Assembly: GCA_034411635.1 (NCBI GenBank)
Contig: DAOUML010000134.1
Coordinates: 1-64,000, forward strand
DNA: 64,000 nucleotides
Reading direction: 5' to 3'
From: UBA8950 sp034411635
GTDB lineage: Bacteria > Chloroflexota > Anaerolineae > Anaerolineales > Villigracilaceae
In this document: piece by piece, positions 26,422-35,127 of the stretch
How the letters are laid out: every line of letters starts with the position of its first letter
Position numbering within the stretch: position 1 is the first letter of the stretch
The notes under the pieces: generated by a model
Database searches by the model: none
The model's input: the letters and a program-made list of their open reading frames with translations, nothing else
Told to the model about the DNA's origin: nothing
Made by a program: the position numbers and the translations under genes

Positions 26422-29400
26422 TTAGTATCCTGTGCTGGAAACATCACTGGAAGGCCGCCACTGTGACCACTTGTCACTTGCAGGGTCAATGGTCATGTTG
26501 CTGGCGAAGCCGCCCTGCCAGAAGACCTGGAAGATGTTGGCATCGCCATCGCGCATGGAGGTGAAGGCCAGATTGGTGCCGCCACAGTCCCAGGTTGGGC
26601 CGGAGTCGACGCCCTCGTAGTCGGTGACGCGGTATTCAGTGTCATCGCGCAGGTCGTAGGAGTACAGGTCGAGGTTGCCGTCGCGTTCCGACTGGTAGGC
26701 GATACGGTCCCCTTCGGGTGACCAGACTGCGTTGATGGTCTTGCCATCGGTGGTGATGCGCTTCAGATTCTGGCCGTCGATATCGACAATGAACAGGTCG
26801 GTGCCGCCGTCTACATCAGATATGAAGGCGATTTGCTTGCCATTGGGTGACCAGGCCGGGAAGGTTTCATTGGCCGGTGAGTCGGTCAGCTGGATTTCAT
26901 TACCGGTTTCGGTGTCGAGGATGAAGACGTCCCAGTTGCCGTTGCGGTTGCTCTGGAAGACCAGCCAGCGCAATTCGGGCGAATAGAAGCCATTGATGTC
27001 ATCTGCCGGGTTGCTGGTGATCTGACGTTCTTCGCGCGTGACCTGGTCGATGGTGAAGAGGTCGAAGTTACCGTTTCGGTCACTCTGGAAGACGATGGTG
27101 CGTTCGTCTGGGCCGTACATCGGGGTGGTGTTATTCGCCTGGGTGTTGGTAAGGCGAACAGGTTCACCGGCTCCATCAAGGCCTGTGTAGTAAATTTCCA
27201 CGTTGCCATCGCGGTTGCTGTTGAAGGCGACCCAGATATCGTTGGGAGAGCGGCTTGGGCGGCTATCGGCGGCGGTGCTGCGCGAAAGGTTGTACAGGAC
27301 ATGATCTGGGTCAGTTTCGACACCATCCAGGCGGTAGATTTCCAGATAACCATCGCGGAAGGTATGGAAGACCAGGGTTTGAATACAGATGTTCTCGCCA
27401 GTTTGGATAGCCGAGACTGGAGGCAGAGGGGTGGGCGTTGGGGCATCCGGCGTGTCGCAGACCACCTTGAACGAGGAGGAACTGTTGTTGCCCAGATAAG
27501 TGACCGTAACGGTGTACTCGCCATTGGTCTGTTTGCCGATGTTTTCTGTCAGCGGCAGTTGAGTGTCAGCGGGGTATTCCCGGTTGAAGATCTGGTTGCC
27601 CTGAGCGGTGGTGACGATGACGCGGATTTTATCGCTCAGTGGCCCGCCGCTGTTATCGACGGTGAAGGAAATTTCTCCTTGCGGGGTGCATAGTCCGTTG
27701 GCCTGGATGCTGGGCGGGATGACCGTTGGCGTGGGCGTTGGGGTTGGGGCCAGGCACTCTACTTCAGTGGACGACGAAGTTTCTTGCAGCATGTAGGAGA
27801 CAACGATTTCATATTCGCCGGGGGTTTGCTGCCCAATATCAACGGTGAGCGGCAGGGAGGTGTTCTGGTCGTAATCTTCATTGAAGACTTCGTTACCCTG
27901 ACTGTTGTAGACCGTTACGCTGAAATCGCCTTGCAACGGGCCGCCATTATTGCTGACGGTGAAGATGACCGTATTCTTGCCAACCGGACACTGCCCGGCA
28001 ACGCTCAAATCAGGCGGAACGGGGGTGTTGGTCGGGGTTGGGGTTGGGGCCAGGCACTCCACTTCAAAGGAAGATGAAGTTTCCATCGGCATGTAGAAGA
28101 CCTCGATTTCATATTCGCCGGGGGCTTGCTGTCCAATATCAACGGTGAGCGGCAGGGAGGTGTTCTGGTCGTAATCTTCACTGAAGACTTCATTGCCCTG
28201 GTTGTTGTAAACCGTTACACGGAAGTCACCTTGCAACGGGCCGCCGTTATTGCTGACGGTGAAGATGACCGTATTCTTGCCAACCGGACATTGCCCGCCA
28301 ACGCTCAAATCAGGCGGAACGGGGGTATTGGTCGGGGTGTTGGTTGGCGTGAAAGTAGGTGTAAAGGTGGGGGTGAAAGTTGGGGTGAAAGTTGGTGTAT
28401 TGGTCGGCGTGTTGGTTGAGGTGCTGGTTGGGGTAGCCGTTGGCAGGTTGCAGGTTACATCGTCGCGGATGGGGCCTTGTGCACTGGCAGGGTGTCCGGC
28501 TGGCCGATCAACTTCCATCATTACTTTCTGGCCGGGGTAGGGGCCGAATTCAAAGGTCTGGCTTTGCTTTCCGGCGAGTTGCAGGGAGCCGCTTTCGGTC
28601 AGGACGCCATCGACGTACATGCGCCACTCGACCGAGTTACGCATATCGCCTTCGCCCGCGTCGCCGGTGTTGGTGACGGTGAAGGATGCTTTGCCCAGTG
28701 CAAGGCATTGTCCATTGATATCCAGGCTTGATCGGTCCCAAACGTCAGTGGCGGTTGGGGTAATGGTCGGTGTGTTGGTGGGGGTATGAGTTGGCGTAAA
28801 GGTAGGAGTATTGGTAGGCGTACTGGTTGGGCGCTGGGAGCAGAATCCGGTTACGCTCAGGTTGACCGATGACAGGAAACTGGTTCGGTAGGTTACGTTC
28901 ATGGTTGCATAGCCTGCGCCATTAACGCGTAACTCTTCTCCCGGTCCCAGATTGGCGCTGCCAGACTTGGCGGGGTCTGAAAGACTGTATGACCCATCGC
29001 TCACCGTGCCTGAGACATTGGTGATGACGAAGGTGGCCGAAAGGTCATTGTTGCAGAATACTTGCAGGTCAAGTTGGCCATCCAGAACGGTTTCTGTGGG
29101 GGTCAATGTGGGCGTATGGGTTGGTGTATTGGTTGCCGAAGGCGTAAAGGTAGAAGTTGGGGTAAAGGTGGCGGTGTGGGTTGGCGTGATGGTCGGCGTC
29201 ATCGACGGGGTAAATGTTTGCGATGGCGTAAAGGTTAGCGAAGGCGTGAAGGTTAATGTCTTTGTCGGAGTTTGGGTGCGGGTAAATGTTTGCGTGCGCG
29301 TTGGGGTTTGGGTGCGTGTATTTGTTGGCGTGCGCGTAGCCGTTGGCGGTTTGGGGGTGCGCGTGTTTGTAGGCGTGCGCGTCATGGTTGGGGTGCGTGT

Positions 29401-30675
29401 ATTTGTAGGGGTATTCGTGATCGTAGGCGTGTTTGTAATGGTGGGTGTATTCGTGATGGTCGGTGTGTTCGTAATGGTAGGCGTGTTGGAAGGTGTGAAA
29501 GTAAGAGAGGCGGTCGGCGTATTGGATGGGGTGAATGTGTTTGAAGGGGTGAAGGTTGGGGTGCGTGTTTTGGTTGGGGTACGGGTATTGGTTGGGGTGC
29601 GGGTGTTGGTTGGGGTGCGGGTAGCCGTGTGAGTTGCCGTTGGAACAGGCGTATTGGTGAATGTGGCTGTAGGCAGGGGCAAGCAAGTTCCCGTTGCGCC
29701 CAAATTGACATTGTCTAATTGCGATGTTGCATACACAACTGTTATGGAAGCATTACCAGCCACATTGAAAGAAATCCGCTCGCCAGGTCCGAGTCTGAAT
29801 GTGCCGCTCTGATCTGGTTTTCCGGGTTCGCTGATGGTGTATTCGCCGTCTTCGAGCATGGGGCCGCCCGCGTTAGTAATGCGGAAGGTGGCTGAAAGAT
29901 CGTTATTACAGAGTACGCTTAAGCCGAGATAAGGATCATTGACCGGCGTTGCGGTTTCAGTAGCAGTTGGCGGGATTGGGGTGTTGGTGGGCGTGAAAGT
30001 AGGGGTGAAAGTAGGGGTAGTTGTTTGCGTAAATGTTGGGGTAATGGTGGCGGTGTTTACGGGTGTGTTGGTAGGCGGAGGCGGGGTGTTGGTGGGCGGG
30101 TCGCCTAATTTAAACTCAACATGTGAAATTTCTTTACAAGTGCTTCCGCTGCCGACGCGGTCAACCCCGGCTCTATTGGTACCGATACCTGAGACAGAAT
30201 AACAACCGTCATTAACGTTTCCGTCATAGTAAAAATGAGATGTGCCGGACTTAATAATAACAGCAAGAATAATTTTTCCGGAAGGCGCATCATAATTGTA
30301 AGATTCGGCTCCATAGTCAAGTTTATCATCGCCATCAGGATGATTTCCTCCCAGCCCAGTAATAACCGTAGCAGCCGGGACGGGGGTCTCTGTGGGGGTG
30401 GCGGTAGGAACCGGCGTTTGCGTGGGTTCTTCGGTTGCTTCGGGGGTGGATGTTGGCTCTTCCGTCGCTTCGGCAGTTGGCTCTTCCGTTGCTTCGGCGG
30501 TTGGCTCTTCCGTTGCTTCGGCGGTTGGCTCTTCGGTCGGCTCTTCCGTCGCTTCTATAGCCGCGCCTCCCAGTCCTCCATCAGGAAGCGGACCACATGC
30601 AGAAAAGAGCATTGCAAAGATAACAAAGATTGAAAAAATATTGAAAAGGTGTTTTGTTGGGTTTTGGGTACTCAT
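26422..30675 (-). CDS. Giant Thr-Pro-rich multidomain lipoprotein with C-terminal PD40 beta-propeller
   Basis: 1417 residues. Lipobox FSAC gives Cys27. Order of parts: an 8-residue EATEEPTA-type repeat (about 38-85), a small beta domain, then beta-sandwich (Ig/CARDB-like) domains alternating with long TPT/TNTPT linkers. The longest linker is at about 345-510. Two nearly identical 100-residue modules (PVPPDLSV ... VECLAPTP) stand next to each other, and a third, diverged, follows. The last 330 residues form a TolB/PD40 propeller (SPNGKQIAFISD, SPEGDRIAYQSE repeats). Probably a long surface stalk, possibly O-glycosylated (inference). Third gene of the ECF sigma operon, with a GAGGAGAGAG ribosome site. 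Confidence 0.9.
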   Translation of the reverse strand: MSTQNPTKHLFNIFSIFVIFAMLFSACGPLPDGGLGGAAIEATEEPTEEPTAEATEEPTAEATEEPTAEATEEPTSTPEATEEPTQTPVPTATPTETPVPAATVITGLGGNHPDGDDKLDYGAESYNYDAPSGKIILAVIIKSGTSHFYYDGNVNDGCYSVSGIGTNRAGVDRVGSGSTCKEISHVEFKLGDPPTNTPPPPTNTPVNTATITPTFTQTTTPTFTPTFTPTNTPIPPTATETATPVNDPYLGLSVLCNNDLSATFRITNAGGPMLEDGEYTISEPGKPDQSGTFRLGPGERISFNVAGNASITVVYATSQLDNVNLGATGTCLPLPTATFTNTPVPTATHTATRTPTNTRTPTNTRTPTKTRTPTFTPSNTFTPSNTPTASLTFTPSNTPTITNTPTITNTPTITNTPTITNTPTNTRTPTMTRTPTNTRTPKPPTATRTPTNTRTQTPTRTQTFTRTQTPTKTLTFTPSLTFTPSQTFTPSMTPTITPTHTATFTPTSTFTPSATNTPTHTPTLTPTETVLDGQLDLQVFCNNDLSATFVITNVSGTVSDGSYSLSDPAKSGSANLGPGEELRVNGAGYATMNVTYRTSFLSSVNLSVTGFCSQRPTSTPTNTPTFTPTHTPTNTPTITPTATDVWDRSSLDINGQCLALGKASFTVTNTGDAGEGDMRNSVEWRMYVDGVLTESGSLQLAGKQSQTFEFGPYPGQKVMMEVDRPAGHPASAQGPIRDDVTCNLPTATPTSTSTNTPTNTPTFTPTFTPTFTPTFTPTNTPTNTPVPPDLSVGGQCPVGKNTVIFTVSNNGGPLQGDFRVTVYNNQGNEVFSEDYDQNTSLPLTVDIGQQAPGEYEIEVFYMPMETSSSFEVECLAPTPTPTNTPVPPDLSVAGQCPVGKNTVIFTVSNNGGPLQGDFSVTVYNSQGNEVFNEDYDQNTSLPLTVDIGQQTPGEYEIVVSYMLQETSSSTEVECLAPTPTPTPTVIPPSIQANGLCTPQGEISFTVDNSGGPLSDKIRVIVTTAQGNQIFNREYPADTQLPLTENIGKQTNGEYTVTVTYLGNNSSSSFKVVCDTPDAPTPTPLPPVSAIQTGENICIQTLVFHTFRDGYLEIYRLDGVETDPDHVLYNLSRSTAADSRPSRSPNDIWVAFNSNRDGNVEIYYTGLDGAGEPVRLTNTQANNTTPMYGPDERTIVFQSDRNGNFDLFTIDQVTREERQITSNPADDINGFYSPELRWLVFQSNRNGNWDVFILDTETGNEIQLTDSPANETFPAWSPNGKQIAFISDVDGGTDLFIVDIDGQNLKRITTDGKTINAVWSPEGDRIAYQSERDGNLDLYSYDLRDDTEYRVTDYEGVDSGPTWDCGGTNLAFTSMRDGDANIFQVFWQGGFASNMTIDPASDKWSQWRPSSDVSSTGY
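27721..28320 (-). repeat. 300-bp tandem duplication inside the lipoprotein gene
   Basis: Two copies with a period of exactly 300 bp (for example GGCCAGGCACTC ends at 27757 and 28057). Each encodes one 100-residue beta-domain plus linker. The encoded modules differ at roughly a tenth of positions, so the duplication is recent. Confidence 0.85.
29090..29640 (-). repeat. Thr-Pro linker-coding simple repeats
   Basis: Degenerate 12- to 24-bp units encoding TNTPT, TRTPT, TITNTPT and TFTPS. The coding strand is C-rich and the plus strand G/T-rich (GGGGTGCGGGT-like runs). It is part of the coding frame and not a CRISPR array: no conserved repeat with unique spacers is present. Confidence 0.8.
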
Positions 30676-30695
30676 GTTGCTCTCTCCTCAACTTC

Positions 30696-31160
30696 TTATT
30701 TTTGGCGTTTAAGCCAGGCGATTAGGGCAATGAGAACGGCCCCTGTAATGATAGCGAGCGGTAACCAGTCAGAATTTTCCTGAGCGCTGCCCGTAAGGGA
30801 TGTCTTTATTTCTGGAAAAGGCGTCAGCAACAGGCCGATTAAAACAAGTAAAGCCAGGCCTCCAGCAACTGCAAGATTTGGAATTTTGCGGGCAATTGGC
30901 ATATTATTTACGGTTAGTCTTTCTTTTCTGGCGGCGATTAATAGATTTTTGCGTATGCGCATGCGCGTACTTTCATCCGGTTGCGCGCTTTTCACAGCCG
31001 TTTTCAGGTCGATAATCGTTTTTTGTAGTCTGGCGAGTTCGTTGTCCTGAGTTGCCTGGTTCATGTCTAACTCTTTATTATTGTTGTCAAGCGCCTGATC
31101 AGCAAATTGGGCGAGTTCTTCATCTAAGCGGGATTCGTTATCTAAATTGTTGTCTTGCAT
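30696..31160 (-). CDS. Membrane protein, candidate anti-sigma factor
   Basis: 154 residues. The acidic, helical cytosolic N-terminus (1-90) contains a heptad-like stretch AELxKTIIDLKTAVKSA and a RMRIRKNLL segment. Two membrane segments follow at about 93-111 and 131-149. It starts 2 bp after the ECF sigma gene, from a strong AGGAGGA ribosome site. Genes in this position usually encode the cognate anti-sigma factor. The zinc anti-sigma signature HxxxCxxC is absent, so the call rests on context and topology. Confidence 0.65.
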   Translation of the reverse strand: MQDNNLDNESRLDEELAQFADQALDNNNKELDMNQATQDNELARLQKTIIDLKTAVKSAQPDESTRMRIRKNLLIAARKERLTVNNMPIARKIPNLAVAGGLALLVLIGLLLTPFPEIKTSLTGSAQENSDWLPLAIITGAVLIALIAWLKRQK

Positions 31161-31162
31161 TG

Positions 31163-31726
31163 CTATTCCTCCTCCTGGATTTTTTCAGAAAGCGCTGCAA
31201 TAGCGCGCCGGAAGAGGGACTTGGTCGCTTCAAGCGATTGCCCATTCTGACGGGAAATCTCATTAAAGGGCATGTTGTCTACAAATCGCATGAGGAGAAT
31301 ATCTTGATAACTTTGCGGCAGTTTCGACAACCCGCGTTGCAGGCTTTCGAGATTATCTTGTTTTGCCTGCGTTTCTCTATGATTTTCATGAATCTCGCGG
31401 AAGACATATTCATAATCTTGTTGGTCTGTGCTGTCTGGCTGTTTTGAGCGATGATAATCAGCAATTTTTCGATTGGTGATTGTGCGAATCCAGGTCCTAA
31501 ACTTGGCCTGACCGCGAAAATTGCCTAAAGATTTCAGGATCGCAATAAAAATTTCCTGGGTCACATCCTCCACGTCTGGTTCAGGAATTTTGAACCGAAC
31601 TCTGGCATATACCGAGGGTAGTAATCGTTCGTAGAGCAAATCAAAGGCTTCTTGGCTTCCCATTTTTGTCAGTTGGGCTAATTCTTCGTCACTGGACGCG
31701 CTTAGACTCATATTTTGGTGTCTCAT
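31163..31726 (-). CDS. ECF-family RNA polymerase sigma factor
   Basis: 187 residues with region 2 at about 25-95 (AFDLLYERLLP, DVEDVTQEIFIAIL, FRTWIRTITNRKIADYHR) and region 4 at about 128-180 (LPQSYQDILLMRF, FNEISRQNGQSLEATKSLFRRA). Typical ECF size, with no sigma-1.1 or region 3. It leads an operon with a membrane anti-sigma candidate and a huge surface lipoprotein, so the lipoprotein is a likely target or part of the sensing circuit. I cannot make out its own promoter with certainty. A second in-frame ATG five codons in (31711) is equally possible as start. Confidence 0.9.
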   Translation of the reverse strand: MRHQNMSLSASSDEELAQLTKMGSQEAFDLLYERLLPSVYARVRFKIPEPDVEDVTQEIFIAILKSLGNFRGQAKFRTWIRTITNRKIADYHRSKQPDSTDQQDYEYVFREIHENHRETQAKQDNLESLQRGLSKLPQSYQDILLMRFVDNMPFNEISRQNGQSLEATKSLFRRAIAALSEKIQEEE

Positions 31727-32079
31727 AGTATTAGTCGTAGTTGGGGGCCAAAAAGGGTTGCAAATTGGACAGCGTGGGGATTATTTTGCCAAGTTCGTTG
31801 AATAACCGCAAGAAGCAACAAGATTATGTTGCTTTCAGAGCGGAAATGCGCAAGATGAGATCGCGCGTTTTCGCTCTAAAAAAGCGCAATTTTTCACCAG
31901 GGCGGAAATATATACGATGAGAGATTACAAATTCAACATAAAAATTATATCTCCAATTCGGAAATAAAGATATAATTAGTCGAGTTTTTCTGATATGTTT
32001 ACGCCATTTTAATCTTAAATTAATGTTTTGCGCGACTAAGTTATTGTCATTTTGTTTTATTCAAACTGGAGGTAATACT
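31727..32079. other. 353-bp divergent intergenic region with a 22-bp near-repeat
   Basis: The region is AT-rich and separates the ECF sigma gene from the solute-binding lipoprotein gene. It contains two related 22-bp sequences 62 bp apart (31840-31861 and 31902-31923, GCGGAAAT....A-GATGAGA) and a TATAAT at 31971-31976. No RNA gene or reading frame is supported here. Confidence 0.55.
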
Positions 32080-32886
32080 ATGTTTCGAAAACTGTTTTCA
32101 TTGACAGGGATTCTTGTTTTCTCTTTGTTCAGCGCGTTCTTGCTTGTCGCCTGTCAGCCGCCAACGCCAACGCCACCGGCTGAAGAACCGCCCCAACCGG
32201 CTCCGGCCACAAACACCCCGGCCCCTGTCGAGGAGCCCCAGCCGGAAGATCCCAACGCCTTGCGTGGTGATATTTTGCTCGATCCTGCCCTGGCAACCGA
32301 TGAAGATTCGCTCAAGGTTAATTCACTGCTCTATGTTGGGCTTGTGACTCTGGATGAGAGCGGAAACGTGCAGCCAGCCATTGCCCAATCCTGGGTAATT
32401 TCAGATGACCAACTGACCTACACCTTCACGCTGCAAGAAGATGCCGCGTTTAGCGACGGTTCCGCGATTACCCCGGATGTTGTTGCCGACAATGTTACCC
32501 GCTGGCTTGACCCGGAAAGCCCTCTGCGCGGCACGGGCAATTATGAAAACTGGCTGGCCTTTTTTGAGGGATTTTTGGGCGAAAAAGATAGTGATGACCG
32601 CCCGATTTCTCCGGTGGATGGCGTGAACAAAATTGATTTCAGCACCCTCGTCTTGCACCTCAATCGACCAGTTCCCGACCTGTTGGTTTATCTGGCCGAC
32701 CCGGCTTTTGCCATTCTCAAGACCGAATCTTTGCAAGATGGCAGTTATGGCAGCATCAATAGTCGCATTATCGCCAGCGGCCCTTATCAGGTCTCTTCGT
32801 GGACAAACGACAAACTGGTTCTTACCCCTAATCCGTTTTTCTGGGGGGCTGCAGCCCAGGTCGAACTGGAATTTAATCTGCGCTGA
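32080..32886 (+). CDS. Half-length family-5 solute-binding lipoprotein
   Basis: 268 residues from ATG 32080, preceded by CTGGAGGT. Lipobox VAC gives Cys25. A Pro-rich linker leads into the first lobe of an SBP_bac_5 (oligopeptide/nickel-binding) protein: YVGLVTLDESGNVQPAIAQSW, YTFTLQEDAAFSDGSAIT and a SGPYQVSSWTNDKLVLTPN segment. Family members usually have 500-600 residues. This one stops right where the second lobe would begin, and a 20-bp-stem terminator follows 13 bp later. The end looks settled, not like a fresh frameshift. No ABC permease or ATPase genes lie nearby. It may bind ligand weakly or act as a sensor (inference). Confidence 0.8.
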   Translation: MFRKLFSLTGILVFSLFSAFLLVACQPPTPTPPAEEPPQPAPATNTPAPVEEPQPEDPNALRGDILLDPALATDEDSLKVNSLLYVGLVTLDESGNVQPAIAQSWVISDDQLTYTFTLQEDAAFSDGSAITPDVVADNVTRWLDPESPLRGTGNYENWLAFFEGFLGEKDSDDRPISPVDGVNKIDFSTLVLHLNRPVPDLLVYLADPAFAILKTESLQDGSYGSINSRIIASGPYQVSSWTNDKLVLTPNPFFWGAAAQVELEFNLR

Positions 32887-32899
32887 TTGAAATTCTTAT

Positions 32900-32945
32900 C
32901 AGAATCAAAACGGGCTGTCAGAGTAGACAGCCCGTTTTGATTCTG
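32900..32945. terminator. Strong bidirectional terminator
   Basis: Perfect 20-bp arms (32900-32919 and 32926-32945) around a 6-base loop, with GTTTTG on the descending arm in both directions. It serves the convergent solute-binding and PD40 lipoprotein genes. Confidence 0.88.
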
Positions 32946-32955
32946 GAAGTATCGG

Positions 32956-34185
32956 TTACGGCACCCAAATCGGCTCAATCGCATTTTCACCGGGCTGGGA
33001 AATTTGCGCCACGATGTTTCCGGTCAAATCTGCGACATAGACGACGGATTCATTGTTCGTATTTCGGCTCTGGAAGGTAATATACAGACCATCTGGCGAC
33101 CAGGATGGGTACACGCCGGGCAAATCATTTGCCACCAGCGGGCGGGCTTCGCTGCCATCGGACTTTATCAGCATCAGAATTTCATTGCCGATTTTCCCTT
33201 TGGTGTAAACCAGATATTGTCCATCGGGCGACCAGACCGGGTAATCATCCTGAGCGTTATTATTGGTCAGGCGGCGCGGGTCGCTGCCATCGGCGCGGGA
33301 GATATAAATCTCAGGGTTGCCATCACGCCGGGAAGAGAAGGCAATCGTTCCCCCGTCTGGTGACCATGAGGGGCTGGTGTTTACCGAATTGTTATCAGTG
33401 AGTTGGACAATGTTTTCGTTACCAATTTCAGCGCGGTAGATGTTGGCATTGCTGCCTTCACCACGATTGGAGACAAAGAGCAGCGAGCGACCATCTGGGG
33501 ACCAGGTTGGGCGGCTATCGCCGGCAGGGTGGGTGGTTAGCCGAATTTCGGTCAGGGTTTGAATATCGACGGCGTAGATTTCAAAGTTGCCATCACGGTA
33601 TGATTCAAATGTCACCAGGCTACCATCGGTTGACCAACTGGGCCAACCATCTTTGGCGGGAGAATTACTTAAGCGTGTAACCACTCTTGTGTTGATGTTG
33701 ACCATATAGATATCAGAAACACCGTTGTTGACACCGGCATAGGCCACATGTTGACCATCTGGTGAGAGTACCGGGGTATCTTTGAGTGTTCCGTCGTTGG
33801 TCAGGGCAATTGGTTGGCTGTTTCCGTTGGCATCGGCCAGCATGATTTCGCTTTTTCCGCCCTGATTTTTGCTGATGTAGATGATTTTTCCGCTTGGGCC
33901 GGTTTCTTGCGGGGTAACAATTTCAGGCTCGGCGGTAACGATGATTGCCGGCTCCTCGCTGACGGCGTTTTCTGGCTCAGGGGTGGTGCTTGGGTTCTGG
34001 GTGGAATCGCCTTCAGCCACGATGGTTTCTTGCGCGCCTGCGCCGCCCAGCAGATCTTCGCCTGTGATCCCCTCATCTGCCAACGCCGTGCCATTTGCGC
34101 AACCCGATGCCAGCAGTAAGATGGCAACCAGGGCAAACAGGAAGAAGGGTAAATTTTTCTTGGGGATGAATGAATTGGTTTTCAT
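32956..34185 (-). CDS. TolB/PD40 beta-propeller lipoprotein
   Basis: 409 residues from ATG 34185 (GCGAGG site). An in-frame TTG four codons earlier is less likely. Lipobox ASGC gives Cys29. An acidic Thr/Ser/Pro linker to about residue 95 is followed by about seven PD40 repeats (SPDGQHVAYAG, STDGSLVTFES, SPDGRSLLFVS, SPDGGTIAFSS, SPDGQYLVYTK, SPDGLYITFQS), a TolB-like propeller. It closely resembles the propeller of the giant lipoprotein at 26422. Probably an extracytoplasmic binding or sensing module; there are no Tol-Pal partners nearby. Confidence 0.9.
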   Translation of the reverse strand: MKTNSFIPKKNLPFFLFALVAILLLASGCANGTALADEGITGEDLLGGAGAQETIVAEGDSTQNPSTTPEPENAVSEEPAIIVTAEPEIVTPQETGPSGKIIYISKNQGGKSEIMLADANGNSQPIALTNDGTLKDTPVLSPDGQHVAYAGVNNGVSDIYMVNINTRVVTRLSNSPAKDGWPSWSTDGSLVTFESYRDGNFEIYAVDIQTLTEIRLTTHPAGDSRPTWSPDGRSLLFVSNRGEGSNANIYRAEIGNENIVQLTDNNSVNTSPSWSPDGGTIAFSSRRDGNPEIYISRADGSDPRRLTNNNAQDDYPVWSPDGQYLVYTKGKIGNEILMLIKSDGSEARPLVANDLPGVYPSWSPDGLYITFQSRNTNNESVVYVADLTGNIVAQISQPGENAIEPIWVP

Positions 34186-34297
34186 AATGCCTCGCAATGC
34201 TTTTATATTATTCTATACCGTTAGTCGAGCGAGAGATTATGAAAGGGTTATTCCTAACAGCACTGTAAACCAGGGGGTATTTTAAGGTTCTGTTTGG

Positions 34298-34329
34298 GCC
34301 GTCACCTTTCATTTTTGAAAGGTGACGGC
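34298..34329. terminator. Perfect hairpin near the operon end
   Basis: 14-bp perfect arms with a TTTT loop, lying between the PD40 lipoprotein start and the cNMP operon end. No long T-run follows. It may act as a second-stage terminator or as a structural barrier. Confidence 0.55.
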
Positions 34330-34341
34330 GATTATTGACCT

Positions 34342-34386
34342 AAAAAAAAACAGGCTGAAAACCTTTCTGCCGGTTTTTTCAGCCTG
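34342..34386 (-). terminator. Terminator of the cyclase/cNMP operon
   Basis: Arms 34350-34361 and 34375-34386, followed on the minus strand by nine T residues (34350-34342). It lies 25 bp after the last gene of the operon. Confidence 0.88.
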
Positions 34387-34410
34387 TCATGCGAAGGTAT
34401 TTTTGATCCA

Positions 34411-35127
34411 TCAATCGTCTTCTTCGCGCATGGCGCGTAATTGGGCTTTCAGGTCTTTGAAATACTCGCTTTGGGTGATTTCGCTGGCTTTTTCGCGGCG
34501 TTGTTTTTCATCAATCTGAATGCGCAGTTCGGCGACTTCTTGTTTCAGTTTTTCTTCGCGTTCGCGCACTTGCCCGGCCATGCGCACGAATTCGGCAGCC
34601 AGGGCTGAAAGGGAGGTATCTTCAACATCGCCAGGGGTTTTTATCGCTTCGTAGTTTCCTTCGCTCAGGCGTTGCACCCACTGCCTGATTTCGCCGATGA
34701 AATCGGTGGTGTAGCGGATACGCCCACTCAGGCCGCTCATAACGCTGGTGGCGACTTCTGGTTGGCTGGCGAGCAAGGCGCGGAAGTTTTCCAGGCTTAG
34801 GGCGGCAATCAGGCTGTCGCTTTCAGCGCGGGCGCTGGCCGAGCGCGGCAAGTGATCAATTAAGGCCATTTCGCCTAAAATATCGCCGGCTTTGAAGATG
34901 CGCAGGGCCTGGCCTGCTTCGGGGCGAGCCGGATCGGGCATGTAGATGGCAATTTGGCCTTCGCGCACCAGAATCATTTCTTCGCCGGGGTCGCCCAGGT
35001 TAAAAAGTATTTGGCCGGCGGGCAGGGAGCGGGTTTTGAACCGCCCGGCCAGGGTTTCGGCTTCGGCGGGGGGCAGGCTTTTGAATATTTGCGTTTTTTG
35101 TAAAATATCAGTCAGGTCGCTCATCAT
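34411..35127 (-). CDS. cNMP-binding domain fused to a soluble HAMP/coiled-coil and conserved tail
   Basis: 238 residues. A CRP-type cyclic-nucleotide-binding domain spans 10-125, with a phosphate-binding cassette GEMALIDHLPRSAS at 85-98 (Glu86, Arg95 kept). A HAMP-like segment without membrane helices (WVQRLSEGNYEA ... LAAEFVRMAGQV) lies at 150-188, a coiled coil at 188-212 and the tail SEITQSEYFKDLKAQLRAMR at 215-234. The distal half is homologous to the Cache-HAMP sensor at 22198. No DNA-binding helix-turn-helix, so it is not a CRP regulator. The start overlaps the cyclase stop as ATGATGA. Last gene of the operon; likely an adaptor that reads the operon's cyclic nucleotide. Confidence 0.85.
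   Translation of the reverse strand: MMSDLTDILQKTQIFKSLPPAEAETLAGRFKTRSLPAGQILFNLGDPGEEMILVREGQIAIYMPDPARPEAGQALRIFKAGDILGEMALIDHLPRSASARAESDSLIAALSLENFRALLASQPEVATSVMSGLSGRIRYTTDFIGEIRQWVQRLSEGNYEAIKTPGDVEDTSLSALAAEFVRMAGQVREREEKLKQEVAELRIQIDEKQRREKASEITQSEYFKDLKAQLRAMREEDD

Noticed and set aside
28952..29632. 226-codon plus-strand frame rich in Val/Gly
   Set aside because: It is the complement of the Thr-Pro linker repeats of the lipoprotein gene.
29090..29640. Possible CRISPR array
   Set aside because: Repeats are degenerate, of variable length, in frame and coding for Thr-Pro; no unique spacers and no cas genes.
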